From contig CAVOHR010000001.1 of assembly GCA_963695835.1 (NCBI GenBank), positions 186,001 to 250,000 on the forward strand: 64,000 nt of DNA, in the 5' to 3' direction. The first letter of the stretch is position 1. Every line of letters begins with the position of its first letter. The notes under the pieces were generated by a model, which saw nothing but the letters and a program-made list of their open reading frames with translations, made no database searches and had not been told where the DNA came from. The DNA is from VRUE01 sp963695835. GTDB lineage: Bacteria > Actinomycetota > Thermoleophilia > Solirubrobacterales > 70-9. Both the position numbers and the translations under genes were made by a program. Below, in pieces: positions 51,889-59,855 of the stretch.

Positions 51889-52644
51889 TTAGGCGGTCGC
51901 GGGCTCCGCTGCGGTCTCGGGGGTCTCGGCCGACGCGCCGGCGGCGGCCTCGCGGTCGCCGGTCTTGCCTGCGTCGACCCGGATGCCCGGGCCCATCGTC
52001 GTCGTCAGCGTCGCCGAGAGGATGTACTTGCCCTTCGAGGAGGACGGCTTGGCGCGAACCACCTCGTCGATCACCGCGAGGCAGTTGTCGAGCAGCTGCT
52101 GGGCGTCGAAGCTCGCCTTGCCGATCGCCAGGTGGATGATCGCCTGGCGGTCGGTGCGGTACTCGATCTTGCCCGACTTCGACTCGCCGACCGCCTTCTC
52201 GACGTCGTCGGTGACGGTGCCGACCTTCGGGTTGGGCATCTTGCCCTGCGGGCCGAGCACGCGGCCGAGCTGGCCGACCGTCTTCATCATGTCCGGCGTC
52301 GAGATCGCCACGTCGAAGTCGGTCCAGCCCTCCTGGACTTTCTCGACCAGGTCCTGGCCGCCGACGAAGTCCGCCCCGGCCGCCCCGGCATCGCGGGCCT
52401 GCTGGCCTTCGGCGAAGACGGCGATCGTCACCTCCTTGCCGAGGCCGTGCGGGAGGGCGAGGGTGCCGCGGAGCTGCTCCTCGGCGTGGCGCACGTTGAC
52501 CCCGAGCCGCAGGTGCAGCTCGACCGTCTCGTCGAAGCCGGTGCTGGCCGTCTCCTTGATCAGGGCGATCGCCTCGGCCGGCGGGTAGGCCCGCTCGCGC
52601 TGGACCTTGCCGAGCTGTTTGCGGTAGCGCTTGCCGTGGGCCAT
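51889..52644 (-). CDS. rplA: Large ribosomal subunit protein uL1
   Basis: A 251-residue L1-stalk protein. GKRYRKQLGKVQRERAYP and MPNPKVGTVTDDVEKAV are signatures. The C-terminus has a short Ala/Glu-rich extension. In many bacteria L1 represses rplKA translation. Confidence 0.97.
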   Translation of the reverse strand: MAHGKRYRKQLGKVQRERAYPPAEAIALIKETASTGFDETVELHLRLGVNVRHAEEQLRGTLALPHGLGKEVTIAVFAEGQQARDAGAAGADFVGGQDLVEKVQEGWTDFDVAISTPDMMKTVGQLGRVLGPQGKMPNPKVGTVTDDVEKAVGESKSGKIEYRTDRQAIIHLAIGKASFDAQQLLDNCLAVIDEVVRAKPSSSKGKYILSATLTTTMGPGIRVDAGKTGDREAAAGASAETPETAAEPATA

Positions 52645-52656
52645 GTCTCGATGTCC

Positions 52657-53079
52657 CTATTTGACGTCGACGCCCATCGAGCGGGCGGTGCCGGCGATGA
52701 TCTTCGAGGCGGCGTCGAGGTCGTTGGCGTTGAGGTCGGGCATCTTGCGCTCGGCGATCTGGCGGATCTGCTCGGGCGTGATCGTGCCGACTTTGTTGAC
52801 GTGCGGCTCGCCGGAGCCCTTGGAGATGCCGATCGCCTCGCGGATCAGCACCGCGGCGGGCGGCGTCTTGGTGACGAAGCTGAAGGAGCGGTCCTCGTAG
52901 ACGGTGATCTCGACCGGGATGATCGTGCCGCCCTCGCTCTGGGTCTGCGCATTGAACGCCTTGCAGAACTCCATGATGTTGACGCCGTGCTGGCCCAGCG
53001 CCGGGCCGACCGGCGGCGCCGGGTTGGCGTTGCCCGCCTGGATCTGCAGCTTGATGAGGGTGAGGACTTTTTTCGCCAT
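52657..53079 (-). CDS. rplK: Large ribosomal subunit protein uL11
   Basis: A 140-residue GTPase-centre protein. KLQIQAGNANPAPPVGPALG and the C-terminal KMPDLNANDLDAASKIIAGT are diagnostic. The thiostrepton-contact prolines are present. Confidence 0.98.
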   Translation of the reverse strand: MAKKVLTLIKLQIQAGNANPAPPVGPALGQHGVNIMEFCKAFNAQTQSEGGTIIPVEITVYEDRSFSFVTKTPPAAVLIREAIGISKGSGEPHVNKVGTITPEQIRQIAERKMPDLNANDLDAASKIIAGTARSMGVDVK

Positions 53080-53108
53080 CGGGATCGGGGAGGGTAGCGG
53101 TCGTCGAC

Positions 53109-53633
53109 CTAAATCTTCTTCACCTGGTCGTAGTTGACCTCGACCGGCGTCTCGCGGCCGAAGATCGAGACCAGCACCTTGAGTTTGGCGGCGTCCTCGT
53201 TGATCTCGGCGATCTCGCCGGAGAAGTCGGAGAGCGGGCCGGAGATCACCTTGACCGACTCGCCGATCGAGAACTGTGCCTGGGTGCGGGGCCGCTCGGC
53301 GGTCTCGCGGTGCAGCAGGCGGTCGACCTCCGGTTTGGAGAGCGGCACCGGCTTGTCGCGCTGGCCGACGAAGCCGGTCACGCCGGGGGTGTTCTTGACC
53401 AGGCCCCAGGCGTCGTCGGTCATCTCCATGTTGACCAGGACGTAGCCGGGCATCGTCCGTTTCTCCTTCGGCTCTTTCTGGCCTTCTTTGTTGAGCTCCA
53501 TCACCTGTTCGGTGGGCACCACGACCTGGCGCACGTTGCGGTTCTGGCTCATCGTCTGAACCCGGTGCTCGAGGTTGTGCTTGACCTTGTTCTCGTGCCC
53601 GGAGTAGGTGTTGATCACGTACCAGCGATACAT
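53109..53633 (-). CDS. nusG: Transcription termination/antitermination factor NusG
   Basis: A 174-residue factor linking RNA polymerase with Rho and ribosomes. MYRWYVINTYSGHENKVK and PGYVLVNMEMTDDAW form the NGN domain, and a KOW domain (GESVKVISGPLSDFSGEI) ends the protein. It lies between secE and rplK as usual. Confidence 0.98.
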   Translation of the reverse strand: MYRWYVINTYSGHENKVKHNLEHRVQTMSQNRNVRQVVVPTEQVMELNKEGQKEPKEKRTMPGYVLVNMEMTDDAWGLVKNTPGVTGFVGQRDKPVPLSKPEVDRLLHRETAERPRTQAQFSIGESVKVISGPLSDFSGEIAEINEDAAKLKVLVSIFGRETPVEVNYDQVKKI

Positions 53634-53672
53634 CTGAGGGATTGCCTTTGCTTTAGGGGATCCGCTAGACGC

Positions 53673-54209
53673 CTAGAGGATCTGCTTGACGAGGAAACTG
53701 AAGGCGCTGTCGAGGGCGCCGAGGTAAGCGCCGGCGACGGCGACGAAGATGATCGTCACGGCCGTCGCCTGGACGAGGGTTTCGCGGTCCGGCCACTGGA
53801 CTTTGCGCAGCTCGGCCCAGCAGGAGACGAGGAAGCCGATGACGCCGCCGCGCTGGCGCTTCTCGGCCTGGGCCTGTTTCTGGCGCCGGGCGAGCTGCTC
53901 GCGCTCCTGGCGCTTCTGCTCGCCGCGCTTGCGCTTCTCCGCTTCCTTGGCCTGCCTCGCCTCGGCGCGCTGCTGGGCGCGGCTCGGCTTCGCCGCGTCG
54001 GGGGTCTCGAGGTCGGCTTCGGGGGCGCCGACGGCCATCCCGGCCTCCACCGCCTCGATCTCGGCGATGTCGCCGGAGACCGGAACCTGGGTGTCGTGCT
54101 GGGCGCGGGACTCGGAGTCTCCGTCCTTACGGCCGGAGCCGGAGCGCTTCTGTTCCTCGGCTTCGCGGGCGCGGCGCTCGGCCTTGCGCTGTGCGCGGGT
54201 CTTCGCCAT
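53673..54209 (-). CDS. secE: Protein translocase subunit SecE with long N-terminal extension
   Basis: A 178-residue protein. The conserved SecE core starts near residue 121 (GFLVSCWAELRKVQWPDRE) and ends with one membrane helix (TIIFVAVAGAYLGALDSAF). Residues 1-118 are an extra hydrophilic, highly charged stretch with Lys/Arg/Glu/Gln-rich helices. Bacterial SecE is often 60-90 residues. It pairs with SecY, encoded near 24 kb. Confidence 0.94.
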   Translation of the reverse strand: MAKTRAQRKAERRAREAEEQKRSGSGRKDGDSESRAQHDTQVPVSGDIAEIEAVEAGMAVGAPEADLETPDAAKPSRAQQRAEARQAKEAEKRKRGEQKRQEREQLARRQKQAQAEKRQRGGVIGFLVSCWAELRKVQWPDRETLVQATAVTIIFVAVAGAYLGALDSAFSFLVKQIL

Positions 54210-54247
54210 CGCCGCTCAGCCACCCCTCCCGCGAGGCATCGCGAGCA

Positions 54248-54412
54248 TCAGCGAGTCTCCTTGTGCGCCGTGTGGCGCCCGCACCAGCGGCAGAACTTGC
54301 GCAGCTCGATCCGGTCCGGCGAGTTTCGCCGGGACTTGTTGGTCTGGTAGTTGCGCCGCTTGCAGTCTTCGCAAGCCAACGTCACCGCGATGCGGACATC
54401 TCCGCGAGCCAT
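54248..54412 (-). CDS. rpmG: Large ribosomal subunit protein bL33
   Basis: A 54-residue protein: MARGDVRIAVTLACEDCKRR, then YQTNKSRRN, and FCRWCGRHTAHKET. The two CxxC pairs mark the zinc-binding form. The order rpmG-secE-nusG is standard. It opens the long minus-strand cluster. No tRNA-Trp was found beside it. Confidence 0.95.
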   Translation of the reverse strand: MARGDVRIAVTLACEDCKRRNYQTNKSRRNSPDRIELRKFCRWCGRHTAHKETR

Positions 54413-54507
54413 GTCTCCCTCGTTGCCGTATGGAAGCCGTTACAAGGAAAAACCTCGGGCCGAGGCGCGAGGCTGAGCCGAAGGATAGCGCCCCGGCGCT
54501 CCTTTGG

Positions 54508-54530
54508 CCACGCGGCAATTTGCCGCGTGG
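54508..54530. promoter_or_regulatory. 23-bp palindrome before the DUF559 gene
   Basis: CCACGCGGCA-ATT-TGCCGCGTGG forms a perfect 10-bp stem. A G-rich ribosome-site-like stretch (GGGGGGAG) follows at once, then ATG at 54541. It could be an operator or an RNA hairpin that affects translation. Confidence 0.55.
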
Positions 54531-54540
54531 GGGGAGAATC

Positions 54541-55416
54541 ATGGTGCCGGGTCGCCTTATATGGGATATGCACGAAGAAAGCGACCCGCTCGACCTTCAG
54601 GTGGCGCGAATCGCCGCTCGCCAGTACGGGGCGGTGTCGATCGCTCAGCTGCGGGACATCGGCCTGAGCGCCGATGCGGTGCTGGGCCGACAGCGCGCCG
54701 GGAGGCTGCATCGCCTTCATCGTGGCGTCTATGCGGTCGGCCACATGGCTCCATGCATCGAGCGGCTATGGCTGGCCGCCGTCCTTGCGCACGGGTCCGG
54801 GGCGGTCGTCAGCCATCGGAGCGCCGCCGCGCTCTGGGGCCTCCTTCCAAACCCGAGCGCCGTCGTGGAGATATCCATTCCAAAGCGGAGCGGGCGCCAG
54901 GCGCGCCAGGGAATCCGCCTGCACCGGTGCACCTCGCTGCAACCGCAGCACGTGACCCGTCGCCGGGGAATCCCCACCACCACCGTCGCCCACACGATCG
55001 CCGACCTTCGCCCGGCCGTCTCGCCGGAGCTGTGGCGGCGGGCCGTGCGCCAGGCGCACGTTCTGGGCCTTCCGACCGGGCCCGGCATCCCCGAAAACGG
55101 GACGCGAAGCGAGCTCGAGCATCGCTTCCTGAAGCTCTGCGCTCGTCACGGCCTGCCGAAGCCCGAGGTGAACGTCCGCGTCGGGTCCTGGACGGTCGAC
55201 TTCCTATGGCCGGAGCATCGCCTGGTCGCCGAGACTGACGGCTACAGCTTCCACCGCGGCCCAATCGCCTTCGAGGACGACCACGCTCGCGACCTCGGGC
55301 TGCGGGCGCTCGACTACAGCCTCCTTCGATTCTCCTACCGGCAGGTGATCGACGAACCGCACAAGGTGGTGGACGCGCTCCAGAACGAACTCCGGGCGTC
55401 CGGCGGGTCGAGTTAA
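54541..55416 (+). CDS. DUF559 endonuclease-like protein with AbiEi-type N-terminal domain
   Basis: About 291 residues. The N-terminus (RIAARQYGAVSIAQLRDIG) is a winged-helix like that of type IV antitoxins (AbiEi_4), followed by a middle region GVYAVGHMAP and AALWGLLP. The C-terminal domain VDFLWPEHRLVAETDGYSFH is the PD-(D/E)xK-like DUF559 fold related to very-short-patch and restriction nucleases. Such genes are multicopy in some actinomycetes. The ATG at 54568 is an alternative start. Imperfect 22-base direct repeats lie at its N-terminal codons and just after its stop. Confidence 0.82.
   Translation: MVPGRLIWDMHEESDPLDLQVARIAARQYGAVSIAQLRDIGLSADAVLGRQRAGRLHRLHRGVYAVGHMAPCIERLWLAAVLAHGSGAVVSHRSAAALWGLLPNPSAVVEISIPKRSGRQARQGIRLHRCTSLQPQHVTRRRGIPTTTVAHTIADLRPAVSPELWRRAVRQAHVLGLPTGPGIPENGTRSELEHRFLKLCARHGLPKPEVNVRVGSWTVDFLWPEHRLVAETDGYSFHRGPIAFEDDHARDLGLRALDYSLLRFSYRQVIDEPHKVVDALQNELRASGGSS
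54566..54587. repeat. Left copy of a 22-base direct repeat
   Basis: It matches 55422-55443 at 19 of 22 positions and ends in AAAGCGACCC in both copies. The left copy lies within the start region of the DUF559 gene. Confidence 0.5.
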
Positions 55417-55421
55417 TCGGC

Positions 55422-55443
55422 ATATACCCGAACAAAGCGACCC
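55422..55443. repeat. Right copy of a 22-base direct repeat
   Basis: It lies just after the DUF559 stop and pairs with 54566-54587. The pair frames almost exactly one gene. Confidence 0.5.
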
Positions 55444-55484
55444 AGCGGCCGATGGGACGAAGCGGCGGTCCCAGGCGGCTCGGC

Positions 55485-56627
55485 TCAGAGTCCGAGCGTC
55501 TTGGCGATGATCGTGCGCTGGATCTCCGAGGTGCCGCCGTAGATCGTCGAGACCATCGTCGCGCGGACGAGGCGCTCCATGTCGTACTCGGAGGAGTAGC
55601 CGTAGCCGCCCATCATCTGCATGCCCTCGACCGCGACCCGTTTGGCGACCTCGGTCACGTGCAGCTTCACCATCGAGGCCTCGCGGGGCAGCATCCGGCC
55701 GGGGTCCTGGTCGGTCAGGCCGGCGACCCAGCGGGTCATCAGGCGGGCGCTCTCTATTTCGGTCGCCATGTCGGCGATCCGGTGCTGGAGCGCCTGGAAG
55801 GAGCCGATCGGGCGGCCGAACTGCTTGCGCTCCTTGACGTAGGCGAGGGTGTCGTCGAGCACCCGCTGGGCGATCCCCAGCATCGTCGCGGCGAGGATCA
55901 GTCGCTCGACGTTGAGCCCGGCCATCAGCTGGGTCCATGCCTGGTCGACCTCGCCGAGCAGGTCGTCGGCGGGGGCCTCGACGTCGGTCAGGTAGAGGTG
56001 GTTGGTCTCGGTCCCCCCCATCGTCTCGATCGGGACGATCTCGAGCCCCTCGGCCTCGCGCGGCAGCCAGATCATCGAGAGGCCCTCGTGCTTGTTCTCG
56101 CCCTTGGTCGTGCGGCAGACGACCAGCACGTGATCGGCGATGTGGGCGTTGGAGATGAAGACCTTCTGGCCGTTGAGGACGAAGCCGCCGTCGGTCTGCT
56201 CGGCACGGGCGGTCAGCGCGCCGACGTCGGAGCCGGCCTCCGGCTCGGTCATCGCGATCGCCTCGACCGAGCCGGAGGCGATCCCGCCGAGGATCTCCTG
56301 CTTTTGCTCCTCGGTGCCGAAGCGCTGGGTGGCGCCGGCGACGATCAGCGTCGTCGCGTAGCCGCCGATCGGCGCCAGCCCGCGCGAGGTCTCCTCCATG
56401 AACAGGCAGGCATCGAGCATCGAGCCGCCCGAACCGCCGTACTCCTCGGGGATCGTCACCCCGAGCCAGCCCAGCTCCGCCATCTGCCTGTAGAGGTCGG
56501 AGTTGTGGTGCGTCTCGTAGCCGTCGGTGAGCCGCTCGCGCTGCTCCCTGGTCCCGCACTCGCGCGCGCAGAAGTCGCGGATCGCGGCGACGAAGTCGGT
56601 CTGCTCGTCGGTCAGGGAGAAGTCCAT
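55485..56627 (-). CDS. Acyl-CoA dehydrogenase
   Basis: A 380-residue FAD enzyme that introduces a double bond in acyl-CoA. MTEPEAGSDVGAL and the QFGRPIGSFQALQHRIADM FAD-binding region are typical. The C-terminal TIYGGTSEIQR has Gly where medium-chain enzymes carry the catalytic Glu (YEGT), a variant common in many actinobacterial members that use another base or have specialised substrates. No electron-transfer flavoprotein genes are next to it. Confidence 0.92.
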   Translation of the reverse strand: MDFSLTDEQTDFVAAIRDFCARECGTREQRERLTDGYETHHNSDLYRQMAELGWLGVTIPEEYGGSGGSMLDACLFMEETSRGLAPIGGYATTLIVAGATQRFGTEEQKQEILGGIASGSVEAIAMTEPEAGSDVGALTARAEQTDGGFVLNGQKVFISNAHIADHVLVVCRTTKGENKHEGLSMIWLPREAEGLEIVPIETMGGTETNHLYLTDVEAPADDLLGEVDQAWTQLMAGLNVERLILAATMLGIAQRVLDDTLAYVKERKQFGRPIGSFQALQHRIADMATEIESARLMTRWVAGLTDQDPGRMLPREASMVKLHVTEVAKRVAVEGMQMMGGYGYSSEYDMERLVRATMVSTIYGGTSEIQRTIIAKTLGL

Positions 56628-56742
56628 GCGCGGCGCAGGCTATTCAATTCCGGCCGCACGGGCCATATGGGCGGGACCGGGACTCCGCACGCTACGCGCG
56701 CACACGCCCAGCGCATATGTATCGCGAGAAACTTACTCGTGG

Positions 56743-56748
56743 TACACT
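56743..56748 (+). promoter_or_regulatory. -10 box TACACT of the ATPase gene
   Basis: GGTACACT lies seven bases before the ATG at 56756. The same GTACACT occurs six bases before the ATPase start at 63104. No ribosome site is present, so a leaderless mRNA is likely. Confidence 0.5.
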
Positions 56749-56755
56749 ACCGCGC

Positions 56756-58135
56756 ATGGAACCCGCCTTGATCGATCGCAAGCAAGAGCTCGCCCGCGTC
56801 CGCGAGGCGATCGAAGCGCCTCCGCAGCTGATCCTTCTCAGAGGTCGTCGCCGGATCGGCAAGAGCTTTCTGCTGGTACACGCCTTGGGAAAGGCACGCG
56901 GAGTCTTCTTCCAGGCGGACGAGCAGAACGAGCGGGCCCACCTCGACCTTCTCGCCGGTGAGATCGCCGCCCTGCTCGGCCCACGAGTCCCGCTGCGGTT
57001 CGATTCATGGGACCAGGCGCTGGAGACGATCGGCGAGATCTCCCGCGAGGCGCCGCTCACGATCGTGCTCGACGAGTTCCAGTGGCTGAAGGCGGCGCAG
57101 CCCGCCCTCGACTCGATCGTCCAACGCCACTGGGATCGCTGGCAGCGCGAGGGAACGCCGGTGACCCTCATCCTCAGTGGCAGCGCACTGCGCCTGATGG
57201 AGGGACTGCTGGAGCCCGGAGCGCCGCTCTACGGACGCGCTGACTACCGCCCTCTGCTGGGCCCGCTCGACTATCGCGACGCATCGCTGTTCGCGTCCCC
57301 CCGTCTCAGCGCGGAGTCGAAGCTCCGCCGTTACGCCGTGCTCGGCGGCACGCCCCAGTACCAGGTCTGGGCCGGGACGGCGAAGCTCAGGGACGTGATC
57401 CAGGACGGGATACTCACCAAGGGGGAGTCGCTCTACGAGGAGCCGCTGCATCTGCTCCGCGAGGAGCAGGAGATACGGGATCCCACCACTTACTTCGCGA
57501 TCGTGCGGGCGATCGCGGCCGGGTGCACACGCGTCTCGCAGATCTCGAACGAGGTGCAGACTCCGGTGCCGAACCTGTTGAAGATGCTCAACCGCCTCGA
57601 AGCGCTCGGCTACCTCGACGCGCGCGCTCCCCTGTCGCCCAAGGGGCCGGAGGCGAGGCGCACCAGCTACCGCCTCGCGGATCCGTTCCTCCGTTTCTGG
57701 TTCCGCTTCGTCTTCCCGAACCGCAGTCTGCTCGAGAGGGGTCGTGTCGAAGAGGTACTGCGGATCGTCGAGCGCGATCTGGACGCGTACACGGGCCTCG
57801 CGTTCGAGGACATCTGCCGCGAGTGGGCCGGCCGCTACGCCGGGGGGGCCTTGCCCGCATCGCAGCAGCTCGGAAGCCGGTGGTCGCGCGACGGCCAGAC
57901 CGAGGTCGACATCGCCGGCGTCTCGCGAGGTCGTTACGACCTCCTCGCCTCCTGCAAGTGGGCCAAGGTGGCGCCGGCCTCAGCCCTCGAGCAGTTGCTC
58001 GCCCATCGCGAGGCCGTCCCCAAGGCCGGCTCCGCGAAGCTCGCGATCTTTGCGCGTGGCTTTTCAGGCGGGCTCCGGCGGCGAGCCGCCGCCGAGGGCG
58101 TCACCCTGATTGGCGCCGAGCAGCTGTTCGCGTAG
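56756..58135 (+). CDS. P-loop ATPase with C-terminal DUF234 nuclease-like domain
   Basis: About 459 residues. Walker A is RGRRRIGKS near residue 30, and Walker B is LTIVLDEFQWL. A sensor region LILSGSALRLME and a winged helix (GCTRVSQISNEVQTPVPNLLKMLNRLE) follow. The DUF234 tail ends with TEVDIAGVSRG and ASCKWAK, an E/D-x-K pattern of a PD-(D/E)xK nuclease. Similar archaeal-type ATPases are found in defence or mobile contexts, but no role is established. The ATG was chosen for its place after the TACACT box. Confidence 0.86.
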   Translation: MEPALIDRKQELARVREAIEAPPQLILLRGRRRIGKSFLLVHALGKARGVFFQADEQNERAHLDLLAGEIAALLGPRVPLRFDSWDQALETIGEISREAPLTIVLDEFQWLKAAQPALDSIVQRHWDRWQREGTPVTLILSGSALRLMEGLLEPGAPLYGRADYRPLLGPLDYRDASLFASPRLSAESKLRRYAVLGGTPQYQVWAGTAKLRDVIQDGILTKGESLYEEPLHLLREEQEIRDPTTYFAIVRAIAAGCTRVSQISNEVQTPVPNLLKMLNRLEALGYLDARAPLSPKGPEARRTSYRLADPFLRFWFRFVFPNRSLLERGRVEEVLRIVERDLDAYTGLAFEDICREWAGRYAGGALPASQQLGSRWSRDGQTEVDIAGVSRGRYDLLASCKWAKVAPASALEQLLAHREAVPKAGSAKLAIFARGFSGGLRRRAAAEGVTLIGAEQLFA

Positions 58136-58304
58136 ACGCATCTCCTGGTCGTCCCGGCGCGCCCCAGACGAGCCTTCGGGCCGCTTCGATCTCCTCCACC
58201 GGATCGATCGGTTGAGCACGGTCCTCGAACTCCGTCTCCTTACCATGCAGTTCGCCGGACGCCCGTCTGACACCGCGCATTCGGCATTCCAGCGCAGTTT
58301 CAGG
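58101..58304 (-). pseudogene. Gene remnant related to the fragment at 59473-59622
   Basis: A minus-strand open stretch closed upstream by TAG and TGA codons. Its middle, EFEDRAQPIDPVEEIEAARRL, matches the other remnant at about 16 of 23 positions including the following VW. It lacks a start and its 3' end overlaps the ATPase gene on the opposite strand. The parent family is not recognised. Confidence 0.4.
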
Positions 58305-58337
58305 TCACTAGGACCGATCAGGCACGATCCGACGCTT

Positions 58338-58366
58338 ATTGGGCGCACGATCAGCTTGTGCGCCCG
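58338..58366. repeat. Hairpin repeat, right side of dirigent-like gene
   Basis: ATTGGGCGCACGATCAGCTT followed by GTGCGCCCG forms an 8-bp stem. The sequence matches 59067-59095 at 26 of 29 positions in the same orientation. Confidence 0.6.
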
Positions 58367-58389
58367 ATAGACCGACGCTTGACCGCCCG

Positions 58390-58426
58390 CAGTGCCCCGC
58401 CGCTCACTCGTTGCGACGGGGCACTG
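58390..58426 (-). terminator. Hairpin after the dirigent-like gene
   Basis: CAGTGCCCCG and CGGGGCACTG pair across a 17-base loop, starting 28 bases after the gene stop on the minus strand. No T-run is present. Confidence 0.5.
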
Positions 58427-58454
58427 GACGCCGACCTCTGAGAGTCCTACAGCC

Positions 58455-58964
58455 CTATGGAACGAGCGTGATCGTGGTGGTCGTGAAGCCTTTCGATTCC
58501 TTGGACACAAAGATGCCATGGGCGTTGGCGTAGATCCCGGTGCCGCCGGTGATCGCGCCTTCGAACTTGCTCTTTTCGATCAGGACAGAGCCAACGAGGG
58601 TCCCCTTCGCAAAGACGAAGGTTCCGTCGCACACAAAGCCCGCCTTGCTGAAGTTGTTGGTGTTGTTGGTGGCGATACAGACCGCTCTCAGGTGTCCGAT
58701 CTGCTTGCCCTTTGCCACCAGCGGATCGACGACGACGATTTGATCGCCAGCGCTGATCCGCTTCGGCCCGTTATTGGTGACCGTCGTGTGGGGCGCGTTG
58801 TCGATGAAGGCGAAGGTGGATCCCTTTTCGGGTTCCTGGAAGGTGATCGTGGTCCCGCTAGTGGTGTCGGCCCCTGCCGGTCCCGCTAGTGCTGCGGCCA
58901 GCAGGCAGCCTCCAAGCACCAGACCAGCAAGCCGTGAAACGCGATGATTCGTCTTGATTTTCAA
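58455..58964 (-). CDS. Secreted dirigent/allene-oxide-cyclase-like protein
   Basis: A 169-residue exported protein. A signal peptide covers about 1-32 (RLAGLVLGGCLLAAALAGP, cut near AGADTT). The mature part is rich in Thr, Gly and Val, with TFAFIDNAPH, GDQIVVVDPLV, VCIATNNTN and AITGGTGIYANAHGIF, the pattern of the dirigent/AOC beta-barrel. The TTG start is chosen because GGAGG lies seven bases upstream. The natural ligand is unknown; bacterial members are often annotated as dirigent-like. Near-identical hairpin repeats lie on both sides. Confidence 0.82.
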   Translation of the reverse strand: MKIKTNHRVSRLAGLVLGGCLLAAALAGPAGADTTSGTTITFQEPEKGSTFAFIDNAPHTTVTNNGPKRISAGDQIVVVDPLVAKGKQIGHLRAVCIATNNTNNFSKAGFVCDGTFVFAKGTLVGSVLIEKSKFEGAITGGTGIYANAHGIFVSKESKGFTTTTITLVP

Positions 58965-59066
58965 GCTTGATCCTCCATGTGGTTGTGAGTTGTCCCCTGT
59001 TGGGACCCCGAAGATGTCCCGGTCAGAAACCAGGCTCGTGACGAAAGCTGCGAATAGGCGCACCCT

Positions 59067-59095
59067 ATTGGGCTCACGATTGGCTTGTGCGCCCG
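59067..59095. repeat. Hairpin repeat, left side (upstream) of dirigent-like gene
   Basis: ATTGGGCTCACGATTGGCTT followed by GTGCGCCCG matches 58338-58366 at 26 of 29 positions. One arm change weakens its stem. It is preceded by AATAGGCGCACCCTATT, another small inverted repeat. Confidence 0.6.
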
Positions 59096-59189
59096 CTGGC
59101 ATGGCTGAGGAACCGCCATGAAGCGAGGGCTCTGCTGCCAAAACGCTGCCTTTCGGGCCGCATCGACTACCGGCGCCTGACTCCCAGAA

Positions 59190-59221
59190 CGCAGAAACCC
59201 CGCCGTAGCGGGGAATCTGCG
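59190..59221 (-). terminator. Terminator of tRNA-Thr
   Basis: Stem CGCAGA-x2-CCCCGC pairs with GCGGGG-x2-TCTGCG around a CGTA loop. It starts three bases after the tRNA 3' end on the minus strand. Confidence 0.85.
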
Positions 59222-59224
59222 CAA

Positions 59225-59296
<72 letters not shown>

Positions 59297-59472
59297 GGAT
59301 TGGCTTTCTAGAGCCAAATATCGGTGAGGGTCGAAGCGGCGGTCTGAGCGCCATGGCACTCAGATGGCACCCCGGCACGAAAACCGGTCGCCTGAGCGTC
59401 CTTGGGGTCGTTCCTTCGCTCCACCATCACGGATCGATCTTAGAGGGTCGAGGGGGATCGAATCGCCGGCGG
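59297..59472. other. Spacer before tRNA-Thr, no gene seen
   Basis: This holds the tRNA promoter region. A weak pair TTCGAC-N17-TCTAGA can be read on the minus strand. Nothing else is recognised. Confidence 0.35.
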
Positions 59473-59622
59473 CTAGCGCGGCTCGCCGGTGCTCGGGTCG
59501 CGCCGCTCCCAGACGAGCGCGCGGGCACGCTCGATCTCCGCGACGGGGTCGATGCGCTCGGCGCGGTCCCGGTACTCGGCGAGCTGCTCGGAGTAGGTCT
59601 CATCGAGGACGCACGGCCTCCA
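59473..59622 (-). pseudogene. Gene remnant, C-terminal end only
   Basis: A minus-strand open stretch of 50 codons ends in TAG; a TGA directly upstream closes it. EYRDRAERIDPVAEIERARAL followed by VW matches the remnant near 58.2 kb. The family is unknown. Both remnants lie beside P-loop ATPase genes. Confidence 0.45.
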
Positions 59623-59855
59623 TCACCACCCGATCTGCCACGTTGGGGAGATTCGGTGGCCGCCTATGGGGAGATTCCCATGGCCGCCGTCAGCGCTGCT
59701 GCACGAGCGTTCCCGGGGGATCCCCAGGGCACTCAACAACCTCGCCACCCAGGCGCTCGTCGCCACCTTCGCCGCCGAGAAGTCGATCGTCGACGAATCG
59801 GCGGCCCAGGCCGCGGTGTGGCCGAGGTCATCGTCACCCCGGGCGCGGGGTCGGC
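59623..59855. other. Non-coding or decayed stretch after the DUF4143 ATPase
   Basis: About 230 bases between the ATPase stop and the remnant. All frames are interrupted or of low quality. It may be debris of the same decayed locus. Confidence 0.4.

Noticed and set aside
54413..54540. tRNA-Trp or tRNA-Met expected near rpmG-secE in many actinobacteria
   Set aside because: No cloverleaf could be drawn from either strand in this gap.
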